Below, in pieces: positions 1-10,007 of a stretch of DNA of 64,000 nt. The notes beneath the pieces were generated by a model. The model saw only the letters and a list, made by a program, of their open reading frames with translations. It ran no database searches and was not told the DNA's origin. Origin of the DNA: Streptomyces sp. Ru62 (GTDB lineage Bacteria > Actinomycetota > Actinomycetes > Streptomycetales > Streptomycetaceae); the NCBI RefSeq assembly GCF_002920615.1, contig NZ_PQSU01000008.1, forward strand, positions 210,245 through 274,244, written 5' to 3'. Both the position numbers and the translations under genes were made by a program. Position 1 is the stretch's first letter; each line of letters starts with the position of its first letter.

Positions 1-168
1 GACCACCTTGACCAGGAAGTCTGGGCAATGCCCACCCACCGTCTTGACCGCCAGCGGCGACCGTCGCGGATCTGACGGCCGTCACGCTCCACCACCCTCA
101 GCACCGGACGGACCAGTGCTGAAAGCTCGTCACACGATCTTTTGGCCTCAGAGAGGAAGCACCGATGC

Positions 169-768
169 TCACTTCTCGGAGTCGGACCAAGTCGCCACAA
201 GTGCCCGCTGATCTGGAAAGCGGGGACCGGAGAGTATCTCCTGGGTGGGTTCACCGTTGAGCCAACACACCTGCTCGGGGGCGCCGTCGCCAGTGTCGAA
301 CAGGCAGCAGACTCCTCCGCTGTCGGCGGTGAGGTCGGTGAACGCCTTGCGAATGTTGGCCGACCGCGCAAACAGGCGGCTCATCCCCGATGTCGCTGCC
401 CAGCACTCCACCGACGTGTAGCCAGGGTGCAGAAGGGACTTGAACCGGATCGTCGCGTAGATGTACCCGATCCGGATGCGCCCGTCCGCCTCGGGTTCAG
501 GACCGTTCGTCTGCGCGAACTCACGCAGTGCATCATCGACGTCGAACATGAGGGACGTGTCGAGTTCGAGCGTGCTGCTCGTGGAGCAGTCGACCGGCTC
601 GCTCTTGAAACGGGACGTGAACGGGAGGACGATCCGCTCACCGCCGGGCAGGGTGACCTCAAGCGGCGAAACGTAACGGGCCGGTGGCGCCAGCTCGGCC
701 AGATTGGCCAATGCCCTGGCGACATTCCGAGGACGCAGATAGATGTCGTAGCCGTAGACCAGCCCCAC
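169..768 (-). CDS. Conserved hypothetical protein (199 aa)
   Basis: No family was recognised. The protein is soluble-looking, without a signal peptide or membrane helix, and begins VGLVYGYDIYL. The GTG start at 768 is chosen because GGGAGG lies about 4 nt upstream of it; a longer frame exists upstream but has no ribosome site. The sequence is balanced in composition, with alternating charged and hydrophobic stretches and three cysteines near the C-terminus, which argues for a real gene rather than a GC-rich shadow frame. It stands alone. The 168 bases to its left show nothing recognisable. Confidence 0.6.
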   Translation of the reverse strand: MGLVYGYDIYLRPRNVARALANLAELAPPARYVSPLEVTLPGGERIVLPFTSRFKSEPVDCSTSSTLELDTSLMFDVDDALREFAQTNGPEPEADGRIRIGYIYATIRFKSLLHPGYTSVECWAATSGMSRLFARSANIRKAFTDLTADSGGVCCLFDTGDGAPEQVCWLNGEPTQEILSGPRFPDQRALVATWSDSEK

Positions 769-795
769 ATTTCCTCCCGCCCTGGATCGAACCAC

Positions 796-1076
796 ACCCT
801 CTCACGACCCGCCCATTGGGCGGCAGGACTTGCGGCGGCCCTCGACAACACACCGTTCTCCGCGCGGCAGGACTTGCGGCGCGAGCCGACAAGCCGACGC
901 CCTGGAAGCGGAAGCAGGCCCGCACCGCCCCGCACCTCGGGGCGCTCTCCGACCTGCGCAAGCACGGCTCGGCGGAGAACGGCGGACAGGTCCCGGGTGG
1001 GGACACGCTGCGCAACCCGACGCCCATGGGCCTGAAGGCCGCCTCCTACGAGCTGGGACGGCCGTACTGGAACTGA
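796..1076 (+). other. Gene-poor stretch with an unrecognised open-frame tail
   Basis: Between the hypothetical gene and the LacI remnant only a plus-strand open tail ending at 1076 is visible; its last residues are GLKAASYELGRPYWN. The ending looks protein-like, but there is no convincing start or domain. It directly abuts another gene remnant, so it is probably the 3' end of a deleted gene. The family is unknown. Confidence 0.25.
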
Positions 1077-1077
1077 T

Positions 1078-1368
1078 GGCCTGGCGCGACCGCTCACCGC
1101 CCTGTTCACCACCGACGTCCTCGCTACGCTCGGCACCCTGGGCGCCCTGCTCCACCTCAACGCCCGTATTCCTGGGGAAGTCTCGCTCATCGGCTTCGAC
1201 GAGGCGGAGAAGCCCGGGGTGGCGCTCGCGGGCCGGGCCGGGGGGCCGGGCAGCTGGGTGTGCCCATCGGCAGCAGATCCGGTCGGGCGCGTGCGGCCCG
1301 CTGGACGCGTGGTTCACGAGACCGGTGACATTGCCGGTCCCGTCATGCCCCCCGACCGTCGACAGTGA
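1078..1368 (+). pseudogene. LacI-family transcriptional regulator, C-terminal remnant
   Basis: The frame from 1078 reads LTALFTTDVLATLGTLGALL and then IPGEVSLIGFDEAE. These are the sugar-binding-domain signatures of LacI/GalR repressors (FTTDxLAxGAL and IPxDVSLIGFDD). Neither the helix-turn-helix nor the first half of the ligand domain is present upstream, and after the FDEAE motif the sequence loses resemblance before a stop at 1366-1368. This is therefore a truncated relic with no expected function. The family call rests on motif recognition only. Confidence 0.55.
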
Positions 1369-1467
1369 CACCGCCAGCCCCATGGCGGTGTCCTTCGGCC
1401 GTCGGACGCGTGTGCGTGCCGACGTAGCCGAACGGGCAGCTCGCCGCGACAGAGAGGACGACTCGTC

Positions 1468-2427
1468 GTGCCGCAGCCCCACACCAGCACCATGTCACCG
1501 GTCCACCGTCCGCACCCGGCCCCTACTGACCCGCGCACCAGCCGTCGTGGCCCCCGTACGGGACGGCTCGCGGCCCTCGCCGCCGCCGTCAGCGCCGTCT
1601 TCGCCCTGACCACACTCGGCGGACCGGCGGCCCACGGCGCGGACAACCCCTTCGAGCGCGGCCCCGCGCCGACCGAATCGAGCATCGAGGCGCTCCGCGG
1701 GCCGTACGCGGTGTCGGAGACCACCGTCTCCCGGCTCGCCGTCAGCGGATTCGGCGGAGGCACCATCTACTACCCGACCAGCACCGCCGACGGCACCTTC
1801 GGGGCCGTGGCCGTCTCACCCGGCTACACCGGCACCCAGTCCTCCATCTCCTGGCTGGGCCCTCGTCTGGCGTCGCAAGGGTTCGTGGTCTTCACCATCG
1901 ACACGCTCACCACGCTGGACCAACCGGACTCCCGTGGGAGCCAACTGCTCGCCGCACTCGACTATCTGACGAAGAGCAGCTCGGTCCGCGGCCGCGTCGA
2001 CTCCACCCGTCTCGGTGTGATGGGCCACTCGATGGGCGGTGGCGGCAGCCTGGAGGCCGCGAAGTCGCGTCCCTCGCTGCAGGCGGCGATCCCGCTGACC
2101 CCGTGGAACCTCGACAAGACCTGGCCCGAGATCAAGACACCCACCCTGATCTTCGGAGCCGACGGCGACACGATCGCTCCCGTCGCGACCCACGCCGAAC
2201 CCTTCTACACCACTCTCCCCAGCTCCCTCGACCGCGCGTACCTGGAGCTGAACGGCGCCACCCACTTCACGCCCAACACCTCGAACACGACGATCGCGAA
2301 GTACAGCATCTCCTGGCTGAAGCGGTTCATCGACAACGACACCCGCTACGAGCAGTTCCTGTGCCCGCTGCCGCGGCCGAGCCTGACCATCGAGGAGTAC
2401 CGGGGCAACTGCCCGCACACCAGCTGA
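1468..2427 (+). CDS. Secreted cutinase / PET-hydrolase-family polyesterase
   Basis: Secreted serine esterase of the actinobacterial cutinase (dienelactone-hydrolase fold) family, which hydrolyses cutin, aliphatic polyesters and in some members PET. A twin-arginine-containing signal peptide (residues 1-57, ending AHGA) precedes the mature [10 protein letters not shown] start, which matches the NPYQRGPNPT start of leaf-compost cutinase. The catalytic triad is S188 (GHSMGGG), D234 ([10 protein letters not shown]) and H266 (GATHFTPN). Y120 (SPGY) and M189 would form the oxyanion hole, W213 (TPW) the subsite, and C299-C315 the conserved C-terminal disulfide. The GTG start at 1468 has GAGG 10 nt upstream; ATG at 1492 is an alternative. 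The gene is monocistronic and followed by a strong hairpin. Activity on PET is inferred from family only. Confidence 0.92.
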   Translation: MPQPHTSTMSPVHRPHPAPTDPRTSRRGPRTGRLAALAAAVSAVFALTTLGGPAAHGADNPFERGPAPTESSIEALRGPYAVSETTVSRLAVSGFGGGTIYYPTSTADGTFGAVAVSPGYTGTQSSISWLGPRLASQGFVVFTIDTLTTLDQPDSRGSQLLAALDYLTKSSSVRGRVDSTRLGVMGHSMGGGGSLEAAKSRPSLQAAIPLTPWNLDKTWPEIKTPTLIFGADGDTIAPVATHAEPFYTTLPSSLDRAYLELNGATHFTPNTSNTTIAKYSISWLKRFIDNDTRYEQFLCPLPRPSLTIEEYRGNCPHTS

Positions 2428-2468
2428 CCGAGTGCGCGTACCCGTGCATGGACCGCCCGTCCATGCCC

Positions 2469-2504
2469 CGGCGGCGGTCGCCCGTGTCGGCGACCGCCGC
2501 CGGC
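2469..2504 (+). terminator. Strong hairpin terminator after the cutinase gene
   Basis: A perfect 15-bp inverted repeat (arms 2469-2483 and 2490-2504) surrounds a 6-nt loop, cgtgtc, about 40 nt after the stop codon. No U-tract follows, which is usual for Streptomyces terminators. Confidence 0.8.
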
Positions 2505-2658
2505 GTTGTGCCGGGCCACCGCCCGCAGCGGCGCGTGGTGTGCCACGGCACAGGCCGTTCCCGGGCGGCCCGCCGGAACGTGCAGGTGACGTCCCCGAAG
2601 CCTGGAGCGGGAGGCCCGGACGCATGGCTTCCACGCTTCCTTACGCGTCAGTAAGGTC

Positions 2659-5600
2659 GTGGGAATGACCGGACAGACGCCCCTGGGACTCGCCTCACCG
2701 CGGTACCGGCCGGATCCGCAACGGCACGTGATGGCCGTGTTGTCGGACCGGCTGCGTGGCGGCGGCGCCTGCGCCGTGACCGGCGAGCCGGGAAGCGGTC
2801 GCTCGGCCCTCCTCGCCCACGTCGCCCGCACCTTCACCGCCGGGCCCGTCGTGACCGTGGGCGCCCGCGCCGGGGAGTTCCGGGAGCCGCTGGCGGGGTT
2901 CCGCGCGCTGTGCCACGCGGCGGGGACGGCCGTCGTGGGCGAGGCGGACGCGGTGCCGGAACTCGTCGGTGCGCTGCGGTCGTCCACGGCCGCGCACCGG
3001 ACCGTTCTCCTGTGCGTCGACGACGCCCACCTGTGGGACGCAGCCTCCCGGTCCGCACTCGGCCGACTCGCCGCTCAGCTACCCGACGGGGGCCGTGTCG
3101 CCCTGCTGTTCACCGTCGCCGGACACCGCCCCGCGGATCCGGAGTTCGCCGGCCTGCCGCTGCTGCGCCTGGCTCCCCTGCCACCGCCGGACTCCGCCGC
3201 CCTGCTGGACGACCTCGCACAGGGCGGGCTCGATCCCGGGGTGCGCGACGAGATCTCAACCGCGGCGGAAGGCAATCCAGGCCTCCTACTGCGGGTCTTC
3301 CACCGCCTGACACCGGCCCAGCTGCGCGGGCTCGCACCCCTGCCGCGGCCCGTGGTCGACGCCGAGACGCTGACCGCCCTGGCCGGCGGCCACCTCACCG
3401 GGACGCTTCCCGGGCAACGCGACCTCCTGCTGGTGACCGCCGCTGCCTCACAGGTGACGGGCGAGGCCACCGTCGACGCAGACCTCGCGCGGCGCGCAGC
3501 CGCGCGGCTCTCCGAGGGTGTGTCCTCCGGCCTCGGGCCATCGCCGCGGCCACTCGCCGACGAGAACCGTGCCGCGCCCGACTCCGGCCCGCCGTCCTGG
3601 CGGTTCGACAGCTCCGAGGTACGGGGCGGTCCGTGTCGGGTGTCGCCGTACGGGCCGCACCCCGCTGTGCACGGCGGCGGTGACAGCGGGGAGCCCAGTG
3701 TCCTCGGGGACGGTGACCTCGGGGACCGCGGTGACAGCGGGGACAGCCGTTTCCCGGCACAGGTCGCCCCGCTGCCCGAGCCGCTCCACGCTCGCGACGG
3801 CCGGATCGGTTTCCGCAGCACGTTGGTGTGCCGCACGGTGTACGCGGAAGCGTCGGCCGAGCGGCGCCGTGCCGCCCACGACGCGCTGGCCCGTGCGCTG
3901 CCCGACGGACGCGGTGTCATGGCGCTGCTGCACCGCTCGTGGGCCGCCACGGCTCCGGCTCCGTCGCTGGCGTCCGACCTCGCCGCCGCCACGGTCCGGG
4001 CGGATCCGGCGGTGTCGCCCGTACTGCGCTGCACGGCCCTTGCCCGTGCCGCCGACCTCACCGCGGACAGCGCTCAGCAGGTCCGGTGGTACACGGCCGC
4101 CGCCGAACAGGCGCTGCTGGCCGGGCAGTCCGACCGGGCCCTGCGGCTGCTCGACACGGCCCGCGGCCGCCCGGCGCCGTCGACGGTACGCGCGCGTGCC
4201 GAGCTGCTGCGGGGAACGGTGCTGCGGTGGGACGGCCCCGTCGACGACGCCCGCGAGACCTTGCTGCTCGCAGCCGAGCTGTTCGCTCCGCACGACACCG
4301 AGCGGTCCGCCGAGGCCGCCCTGGCCGCCGCGGACGCCGCCTGGTCGTCGGGCGACCTGGCGGCGTGCCTGCGCGCGCTGGCGGGGGAGAGCCCGGATCG
4401 GGACTCCTCCTGGTCCGGCGCTCACAGTGCGGGACAAGGTCCGGGCGGCGGGGCGCAGTCGTCCGGGGGCCTTCACCCGTTCGCCGGCCCCCGCCTCACG
4501 GGTGAGCCGGTTGGCACCGCCGTACCGTCCCCGGCCCTGCGCGACCACATGGCGGGCATGCGGGCTGTCCTGCAAGGCCGCTTCGACCTGGCCACCGCAC
4601 CCTTGCGGCGGGTGGTGGACCGCGCTTGGACGACGGCCGAACGTGACCGGTTCGCGCAAGCAGCCGACTTCGACCCGCACCGGTGTGCGCAAGCGGCCGA
4701 CTTCGACCCGGACCGTTTCGCGCACGCAGCCGACTTCGGCCTCGACCGGTGCGCGGACAAGGCGGAGGATCGCCTCGACCGTTCCGCGCACGCAGCCGAT
4801 GCCGACCAGGACCGTTCCGCGCACCAGGCCGAGGACCACCTCGACCGGCTCCCGCGCACCTCCCACAACCCCCACGAAGAGCCGCACACGGCCGGTGACG
4901 GCCCCGGACAGGCGCGTACCGCAGTCCGCGCCGAACAGCCTCCGCCCTCCACGGCCGATCACCCTCGACAAACGCGAGTCACACACGCCCCCGACCGGCG
5001 CCCCCGCACGGCCGACGCCTCCCGGCGGTTCCCGCCCCCGCCACACGCCCCCGACACGCTCCTGCGCGCGGCCGCCGCGGCCCTGCTGCTCGGTGACACC
5101 ACCGCTGCCCGGCGGGCCGGTGCGCGGGCGCTCGCGGTGGCCCGCGCGGACGGGTCCGCCGGGCACGAGGCGCGGGCCCTGGAGTTCCTGGCGTACGGCG
5201 AACTCCGGGCGGGACGGCACGCGTCGGCCCGGGCCCATGCCGAGGAGGGCCTGGGCAGCGCGTACCGCACCGGACAGCGCAACACCGCCGCCCATCACCA
5301 CGCCGTGCTGGCCCTGTCGGCGTCGATCGAGGGCGAAGCGCACACCGTCACCGAGCATGTGACCGCCGCGCTGGCCACCGCCCGGCGGCACGGGCTGGCG
5401 CAGGCCGCCACGCTGGCCCAGTGGGCCGCCGCCCGCGCCGATCTGGGCCACGGCCGTCCCCGCGAGGCCGCCGAGCGGCTCGGCCCGCTGGTGCGGCCCG
5501 GCCCGGGGCGCGGGCACTTCGCCGTGTGGATGCTCGCCGTGCCGTGTTACGTGGAGGCGTGCGCGCTGGCCGGGCAGCCGGACGAGGCCCGGGAGGCGGT

Positions 5601-6204
5601 CGAGGACTTCGCGCGCTGGGCGGCGTGCGACGCCGACCGCCAGGCCCCGGCCCAGCTGCTGCGCTGCCGCGCCCTGCTGGCTCCGCCCGAGCCGGCCGAC
5701 GCGCTGTACCGGGAGGCCCTGCGGCGGCACGGAGAGGCAGCCGGGGACTTCGAGCGGGCCCGCACCGAGTTGCTGTACGGCAAGTGGCTGCGCAGACGCC
5801 GCCGACTGCGCGAGGCGCGCGGCCATCTGCGGGCCGCCCTGCTCGGTTTCGAACGCTGCGGTGCTCGCCCGTGGGCGCAGCAGGCGGCGGCCGAACTGCG
5901 GGCGAACGGCGTGGCCGGGACGGCGGGGACGGCCGGAGCGGACGCGGCGGTGGGGGGAGGCGGCGCGTCGGCCCCGGGCGGGGTCCTGCCGGAGGGACTG
6001 GACCGGCTCACCCCGCAGCAGTTGCGCATCGCCCGCCGTGTCGCCCAGGGCCTCACCAACCGTGAGGTGGCCCTGAGCCTGTCGGTGAGCACCCGCACCG
6101 TCGACTATCACCTGCGCAACGTCTTCGCCGCCCTCGGCGTCCGCTCCCGGGTGGAGCTGGCCCGCCTGGTGGAGCAGGCGGAAAAGACCGGTGCACAACT
6201 CTAG
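2659..6204 (+). CDS. LAL-type LuxR transcriptional regulator (AAA ATPase + HTH), 1181 aa
   Basis: Large ATP-binding regulator of the LuxR (LAL) family. The N-terminus has a Walker A, TGEPGSGRSALL, near residue 38, and a Walker B-like CVDDAHLWD near residue 117. A long helical TPR-like middle follows, and the C-terminus carries a LuxR helix-turn-helix starting LTPQQLRIARRVAQGLTNRE. Family members usually have about 900-1000 residues. The excess here comes from a Gly/Asp-rich insert (around 3650-3770) and an 11-residue repeat block (4651-4848). The start may be GTG 2659 or ATG 2665; neither has a clear Shine-Dalgarno, so the mRNA may be leaderless. With the PucR-type gene downstream it may control the transport operon at 8.5 kb, but this is inferred from position only. 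Confidence 0.88.
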   Translation: MGMTGQTPLGLASPRYRPDPQRHVMAVLSDRLRGGGACAVTGEPGSGRSALLAHVARTFTAGPVVTVGARAGEFREPLAGFRALCHAAGTAVVGEADAVPELVGALRSSTAAHRTVLLCVDDAHLWDAASRSALGRLAAQLPDGGRVALLFTVAGHRPADPEFAGLPLLRLAPLPPPDSAALLDDLAQGGLDPGVRDEISTAAEGNPGLLLRVFHRLTPAQLRGLAPLPRPVVDAETLTALAGGHLTGTLPGQRDLLLVTAAASQVTGEATVDADLARRAAARLSEGVSSGLGPSPRPLADENRAAPDSGPPSWRFDSSEVRGGPCRVSPYGPHPAVHGGGDSGEPSVLGDGDLGDRGDSGDSRFPAQVAPLPEPLHARDGRIGFRSTLVCRTVYAEASAERRRAAHDALARALPDGRGVMALLHRSWAATAPAPSLASDLAAATVRADPAVSPVLRCTALARAADLTADSAQQVRWYTAAAEQALLAGQSDRALRLLDTARGRPAPSTVRARAELLRGTVLRWDGPVDDARETLLLAAELFAPHDTERSAEAALAAADAAWSSGDLAACLRALAGESPDRDSSWSGAHSAGQGPGGGAQSSGGLHPFAGPRLTGEPVGTAVPSPALRDHMAGMRAVLQGRFDLATAPLRRVVDRAWTTAERDRFAQAADFDPHRCAQAADFDPDRFAHAADFGLDRCADKAEDRLDRSAHAADADQDRSAHQAEDHLDRLPRTSHNPHEEPHTAGDGPGQARTAVRAEQPPPSTADHPRQTRVTHAPDRRPRTADASRRFPPPPHAPDTLLRAAAAALLLGDTTAARRAGARALAVARADGSAGHEARALEFLAYGELRAGRHASARAHAEEGLGSAYRTGQRNTAAHHHAVLALSASIEGEAHTVTEHVTAALATARRHGLAQAATLAQWAAARADLGHGRPREAAERLGPLVRPGPGRGHFAVWMLAVPCYVEACALAGQPDEAREAVEDFARWAACDADRQAPAQLLRCRALLAPPEPADALYREALRRHGEAAGDFERARTELLYGKWLRRRRRLREARGHLRAALLGFERCGARPWAQQAAAELRANGVAGTAGTAGADAAVGGGGASAPGGVLPEGLDRLTPQQLRIARRVAQGLTNREVALSLSVSTRTVDYHLRNVFAALGVRSRVELARLVEQAEKTGAQL
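4651..4848 (+). repeat. Six in-frame 33-bp (11-residue) tandem repeats inside the LAL gene
   Basis: Six consecutive 11-residue units (pattern [FCS]AxxAxDxxxDR) lie at about residues 665-730 of the LAL regulator, beginning FAQAADFDPHR and CAQAADFDPDR. The DNA period is 33 bp and the copies are diverged. An 11-residue period fits a right-handed (hendecad) coiled coil, and the tract could vary in copy number between strains. Confidence 0.85.
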
Positions 6205-6270
6205 GGACCGACCGGACGGTATGTCATTCTTCGGAGCACGACGCGTCAGCCGACCCTGGGGGAGACTTCC

Positions 6271-7533
6271 ATGCGTCCTGCCGTACGGCCACGACCCGCG
6301 TTCCGCCCGGCGCCCCAGCCGGCGTCCCGGCCGCGCGCACCACACCCCCGGTCGCTGATCGACGCCGAGGCCCTGCGGGTGCTGCACCGCGCCGCCCGGG
6401 CGCTGCTGGACGACCTGCCCGGTCTCACCGACCGGTTGGTCTCCGCCCTCCGGGAACGGGAACCGGCCTACCGGGCCGCGCTGGAAGACGACCACCCCGA
6501 TGTCTGGCAGGAGGTGCACCGCTCGTTGCGGCACAGCGTCTCCTCGCTGCTCGACCCGCGCGGCACCCGCGACGCCGCACACCGCTGCTCCTGGCGCATC
6601 GGCGTCGGCCGTGCCGAACAGGGGCTGCCCCTGGACGCGTTGCTGCACGCCTTCCGGCTGGGCGGCTCGCTGGTGTGGCAGGAACTGGTCGACGTCACCT
6701 CCCGCACCGCCCCGGAGGACGTACGGCTGCTGGTGCATGTGGCCGGCGACGTCTGGGACTTCGTCGACGAACACTGCACGCTCGTCGCGGACGCCTACCG
6801 GCAGACCGAACGGCGACTCGCGTGGCGGCGCGAGAACCGGGTGCGGCTGCTGGCCGCCGCGCTGCTGGACGGTACCGGCCGCATCGCCGACCTGCCGGAG
6901 ACCGCGCAGGCCCTCGGTCTGCCCGAGCAGGGGCGTTACGTCGTCGTCGCGGTCGCGGGCGAGCGGTCCGCCGAGGCCGTACGGGCGCTGTTGCCCCCGA
7001 GCGTGCGGGCCCACTGGCACACCGGTCCGGAGACGGACCACGGCATCGTCCTGGCCGAGGACGGCGTCGTGCCGGTGCCGGACCAGCCGCCGCACGGGCT
7101 GCGCGTCGGGATCGGCCTGCCCTTCGACGGACTGGCCGGGGCCGGCGAGGCGCGCCGGCTGGCGGACACCGCCCTGCGGCTGTGCGATGACGCGGGCGGC
7201 ACGGTACGGCTCGCCGACCATCTCCCCGAGGCGCTCGTGGTGTCCTGCCCGGAACTCGCAGGTCTCCTCGTCGAGCGCGCGTTCGGCCCGCTCGCACGGC
7301 TGGAACCGGCCGACGCGGACGTGCTGCTCGACACGCTGGCCGCCTGGCTGGCCTGCGACGGCTCCGCCCAGCGGGCGAGCAGAAGGCTGTACTGCCACCG
7401 CAACACCGTGCTGAACCGCCTGCGCCGCTACGAGCAGCTGACCGGCCGTTCCCTGTCCCGCCCCGCCGACCTGATCGAGATCGCCCTGGCCCTGACCGCC
7501 CGTCGGCTCGTCCCTCAACGGCCGACCTCCTGA
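6271..7533 (+). CDS. PucR/CdaR-type transcriptional regulator (420 aa)
   Basis: Regulator of the PucR family, which typically senses nitrogen metabolites. The N-terminal half is a helical sensor region. The middle resembles the degenerate GGDEF-like domain of this family. The C-terminus is an HTH_30 helix-turn-helix with the hallmark RLYCHRNTVLNRLRRYEQLTG at about residues 373-393 (given here only for location). The ATG at 6271 follows GGGGAGA at a proper distance. The gene is 66 nt downstream of the LAL gene and upstream of the liv-type operon. PucR regulators often neighbour amino-acid, purine or urea transport genes, so control of that operon is plausible but not shown. Confidence 0.85.
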   Translation: MRPAVRPRPAFRPAPQPASRPRAPHPRSLIDAEALRVLHRAARALLDDLPGLTDRLVSALREREPAYRAALEDDHPDVWQEVHRSLRHSVSSLLDPRGTRDAAHRCSWRIGVGRAEQGLPLDALLHAFRLGGSLVWQELVDVTSRTAPEDVRLLVHVAGDVWDFVDEHCTLVADAYRQTERRLAWRRENRVRLLAAALLDGTGRIADLPETAQALGLPEQGRYVVVAVAGERSAEAVRALLPPSVRAHWHTGPETDHGIVLAEDGVVPVPDQPPHGLRVGIGLPFDGLAGAGEARRLADTALRLCDDAGGTVRLADHLPEALVVSCPELAGLLVERAFGPLARLEPADADVLLDTLAAWLACDGSAQRASRRLYCHRNTVLNRLRRYEQLTGRSLSRPADLIEIALALTARRLVPQRPTS

Positions 7534-7565
7534 CGGCCGAGCGACTCCACCGTCGTCGGCCACCT

Positions 7566-7935
7566 CCGGCTCCGCCCAAGCCCGGCCGCCCCGCGTACCC
7601 CGCTGGGGCCAGTAGCCAACCGTCAGCTCCCGGCTCCCGTGCGGCTCCGTCCACCGCGGCCGCCCCGCGTACCCCGCTGGGACCAGTAGCCAACCGTCAG
7701 CCCCCGGCTCCCATGCGGCTCCGTCCAGCCCGGCGGCCCCGCGTACCCCGCTGGGACCAGTAGCCAACCGTCAGCCCCCGGCTCCCGTGCGGCTCCGCCC
7801 AGCCCGGCGGCCCCGCGTACCCCGCTCGGACCAGTAGCCAACCGGCTGCCCCGGCTCCCGTGCCGGACCCGTGCGGCTCCGCCCAGCCCGGCGGCCCCGC
7901 GAACCCCACTGGGACCAGTAGCCAACCGGCCGCCC
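7566..7935. repeat. Non-coding tandem array of about 74 bp, five copies
   Basis: The core CTGGGACCAGTAGCCAACCG (with small variants) recurs with its AGTAGCCAAC part at 7611, 7685, 7759, 7833 and 7917. The spacing is 74, 74, 74 and 84 bp; the last interval carries a 10-bp insertion. The whole unit, not just the core, is repeated. The period is not a multiple of three and the copies fall in different frames, so the array is not coding. There are no unique spacers as in CRISPR. The rest of 7534-8460 is C-rich and shows no gene; a GAGGA ribosome site precedes livF at 8461. Confidence 0.85.
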
Positions 7936-8460
7936 ACCGGACCCGCGCCGCCTGCAAATGCGCCCGTGGCTCCGTCCGCCGCCCCGCGCGCGCCTGGCAC
8001 GCCGTCGGCACCGTCCCCAGGCTCCGCCGCCCTGCCCGAAAGGCCACTTCCCGCCCGGAGACGAGCCCCGCCCGGAGGCGAATTCTCCCCGAAAGACCGC
8101 CTGTACCCGGAGAGCCAACCCATGCCCCGCTCGCCGGCCCGGCCCCCCGCAGCCGACCTCCTGACCGCCCAGCGAGTCCACCGTCGACAGCCGCCCTCGG
8201 GCTCCCGCACAGTTCCGCCCGGCCCGACCCCCCCGTGTGCTCCACCCGGCCACCCTCCGGACCACTCACCAGCTCAGCACAGCCCGCCCCCACCCGGACC
8301 ACTGGGCACCCGCACAGCTCCCCGGTGTGCTCGTTGGGCCGCCGCACCGACCGTGCCCCCGTGCCTGTCCCCGCTTCGGCCACCCGTGGTCTCGTGAGCT
8401 TCCTCCCAGTCCCGAGCACCCAGCCCGGGCCGTACGCCGACCCGGTTCAGAGGAGCCGCG

Positions 8461-9227
<767 letters not shown>

Positions 9228-9231
<4 letters not shown>

Positions 9232-10007
9232 CCGTCCCCGTTCTGAGCGTGCGGGACGTCACGGTCCGGTTCGCCGGTCTGACCGCCCTGGACGGCGTCT
9301 CCTTCACCGTCAGCCCCCGCACAGTCCACGCCCTCATCGGGCCCAACGGCGCGGGCAAGTCCACGTGCTTCAACGTGCTGTCCGGCCTCACCCGCCCCGC
9401 CGGCGGCACGGTCCGGCTCGGCGACACGGACCTGACCAGGCTCGCCCCGCACCGCATCGCCCGGCTCGGCATGGCCCGCACGTTCCAGAACATCGTCACC
9501 ACCGCGGGCACGGTCGCCGACAACCTGATGCTCGGCCGGCACCTCCACGCGCGGGCCGGTTTCCTCGCGAGCGCCCTGCGTCTGCCGTGGGCGGTGCGCG
9601 AGGAGCGCACACACCTCTCCCACGCCCGGCGTATCGCCGAACTGACCGGCCTGGGCGCGCACTTCGACAGCCCGGTGGGCCTGCTGCCGTACGGCGACCG
9701 CAAGCGCGTGGAGCTGGCCCGCGCCCTGTGCCTGGAGCCGCGCGTGCTCCTGCTGGACGAGCCGGTGGCCGGCATGAACGCCGCCGAACGCGCCCGCACC
9801 GCCGAGGTGATCGGGCGGATCCGTGCCGAACTCGACCTGTCCGTCCTGCTGGTGGAACACGACATGGGCCTGGTGATGCGCCTCGCCGACGAGGTGACGG
9901 TCCTCGACTTCGGCCGTCGTATCGCCCGCGGCACACCGGACGAGGTCCGCCGCGATCCCGAGGTGCTGCGCGCCTACCTCGGCACGCCACAGGAGGGAGC
10001 CGCGTGA
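9228..10007 (+). CDS. livG: Branched-chain amino acid-type ABC transporter ATP-binding protein LivG
   Basis: Second ATPase of the importer, 259 aa. Walker A is GPNGAGKSTCFN, the family-typical degenerate signature is LPYGDRKRVELARAL, and Walker B is RVLLLDEPVAGMN. The ARTFQN motif that distinguishes LivG from LivF is present. Start ATG 9228 overlaps the livF stop by 4 nt, with GGAGAGGAGG just upstream inside livF; a much longer open frame upstream is antisense or shadow sequence. Its own stop overlaps the livH GTG. Confidence 0.9.

Noticed and set aside
769..800. TTCGATCC near 790 on the minus strand as a tRNA T-loop
   Set aside because: The flanking bases do not form a T-stem and no acceptor or anticodon stem is nearby.
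3448..7767. A minus-strand open frame of about 1,400 codons antisense to the LAL and PucR genes
   Set aside because: It mirrors the third-codon GC bias of two well-supported plus-strand genes, has no domains, and runs into the non-coding repeat array.
7566..7935. tRNA genes or a CRISPR array, suggested by the 74-bp period
   Set aside because: No cloverleaf, anticodon arm or T-loop can be folded from the unit, and there are no unique spacers between repeats.
7620..8420. Minus-strand proteins with repeated GYWSQRGTRG-like segments
   Set aside because: They are translations of the 74-bp DNA repeat; the same peptide appears in different frames in successive copies, so it is not under coding selection.
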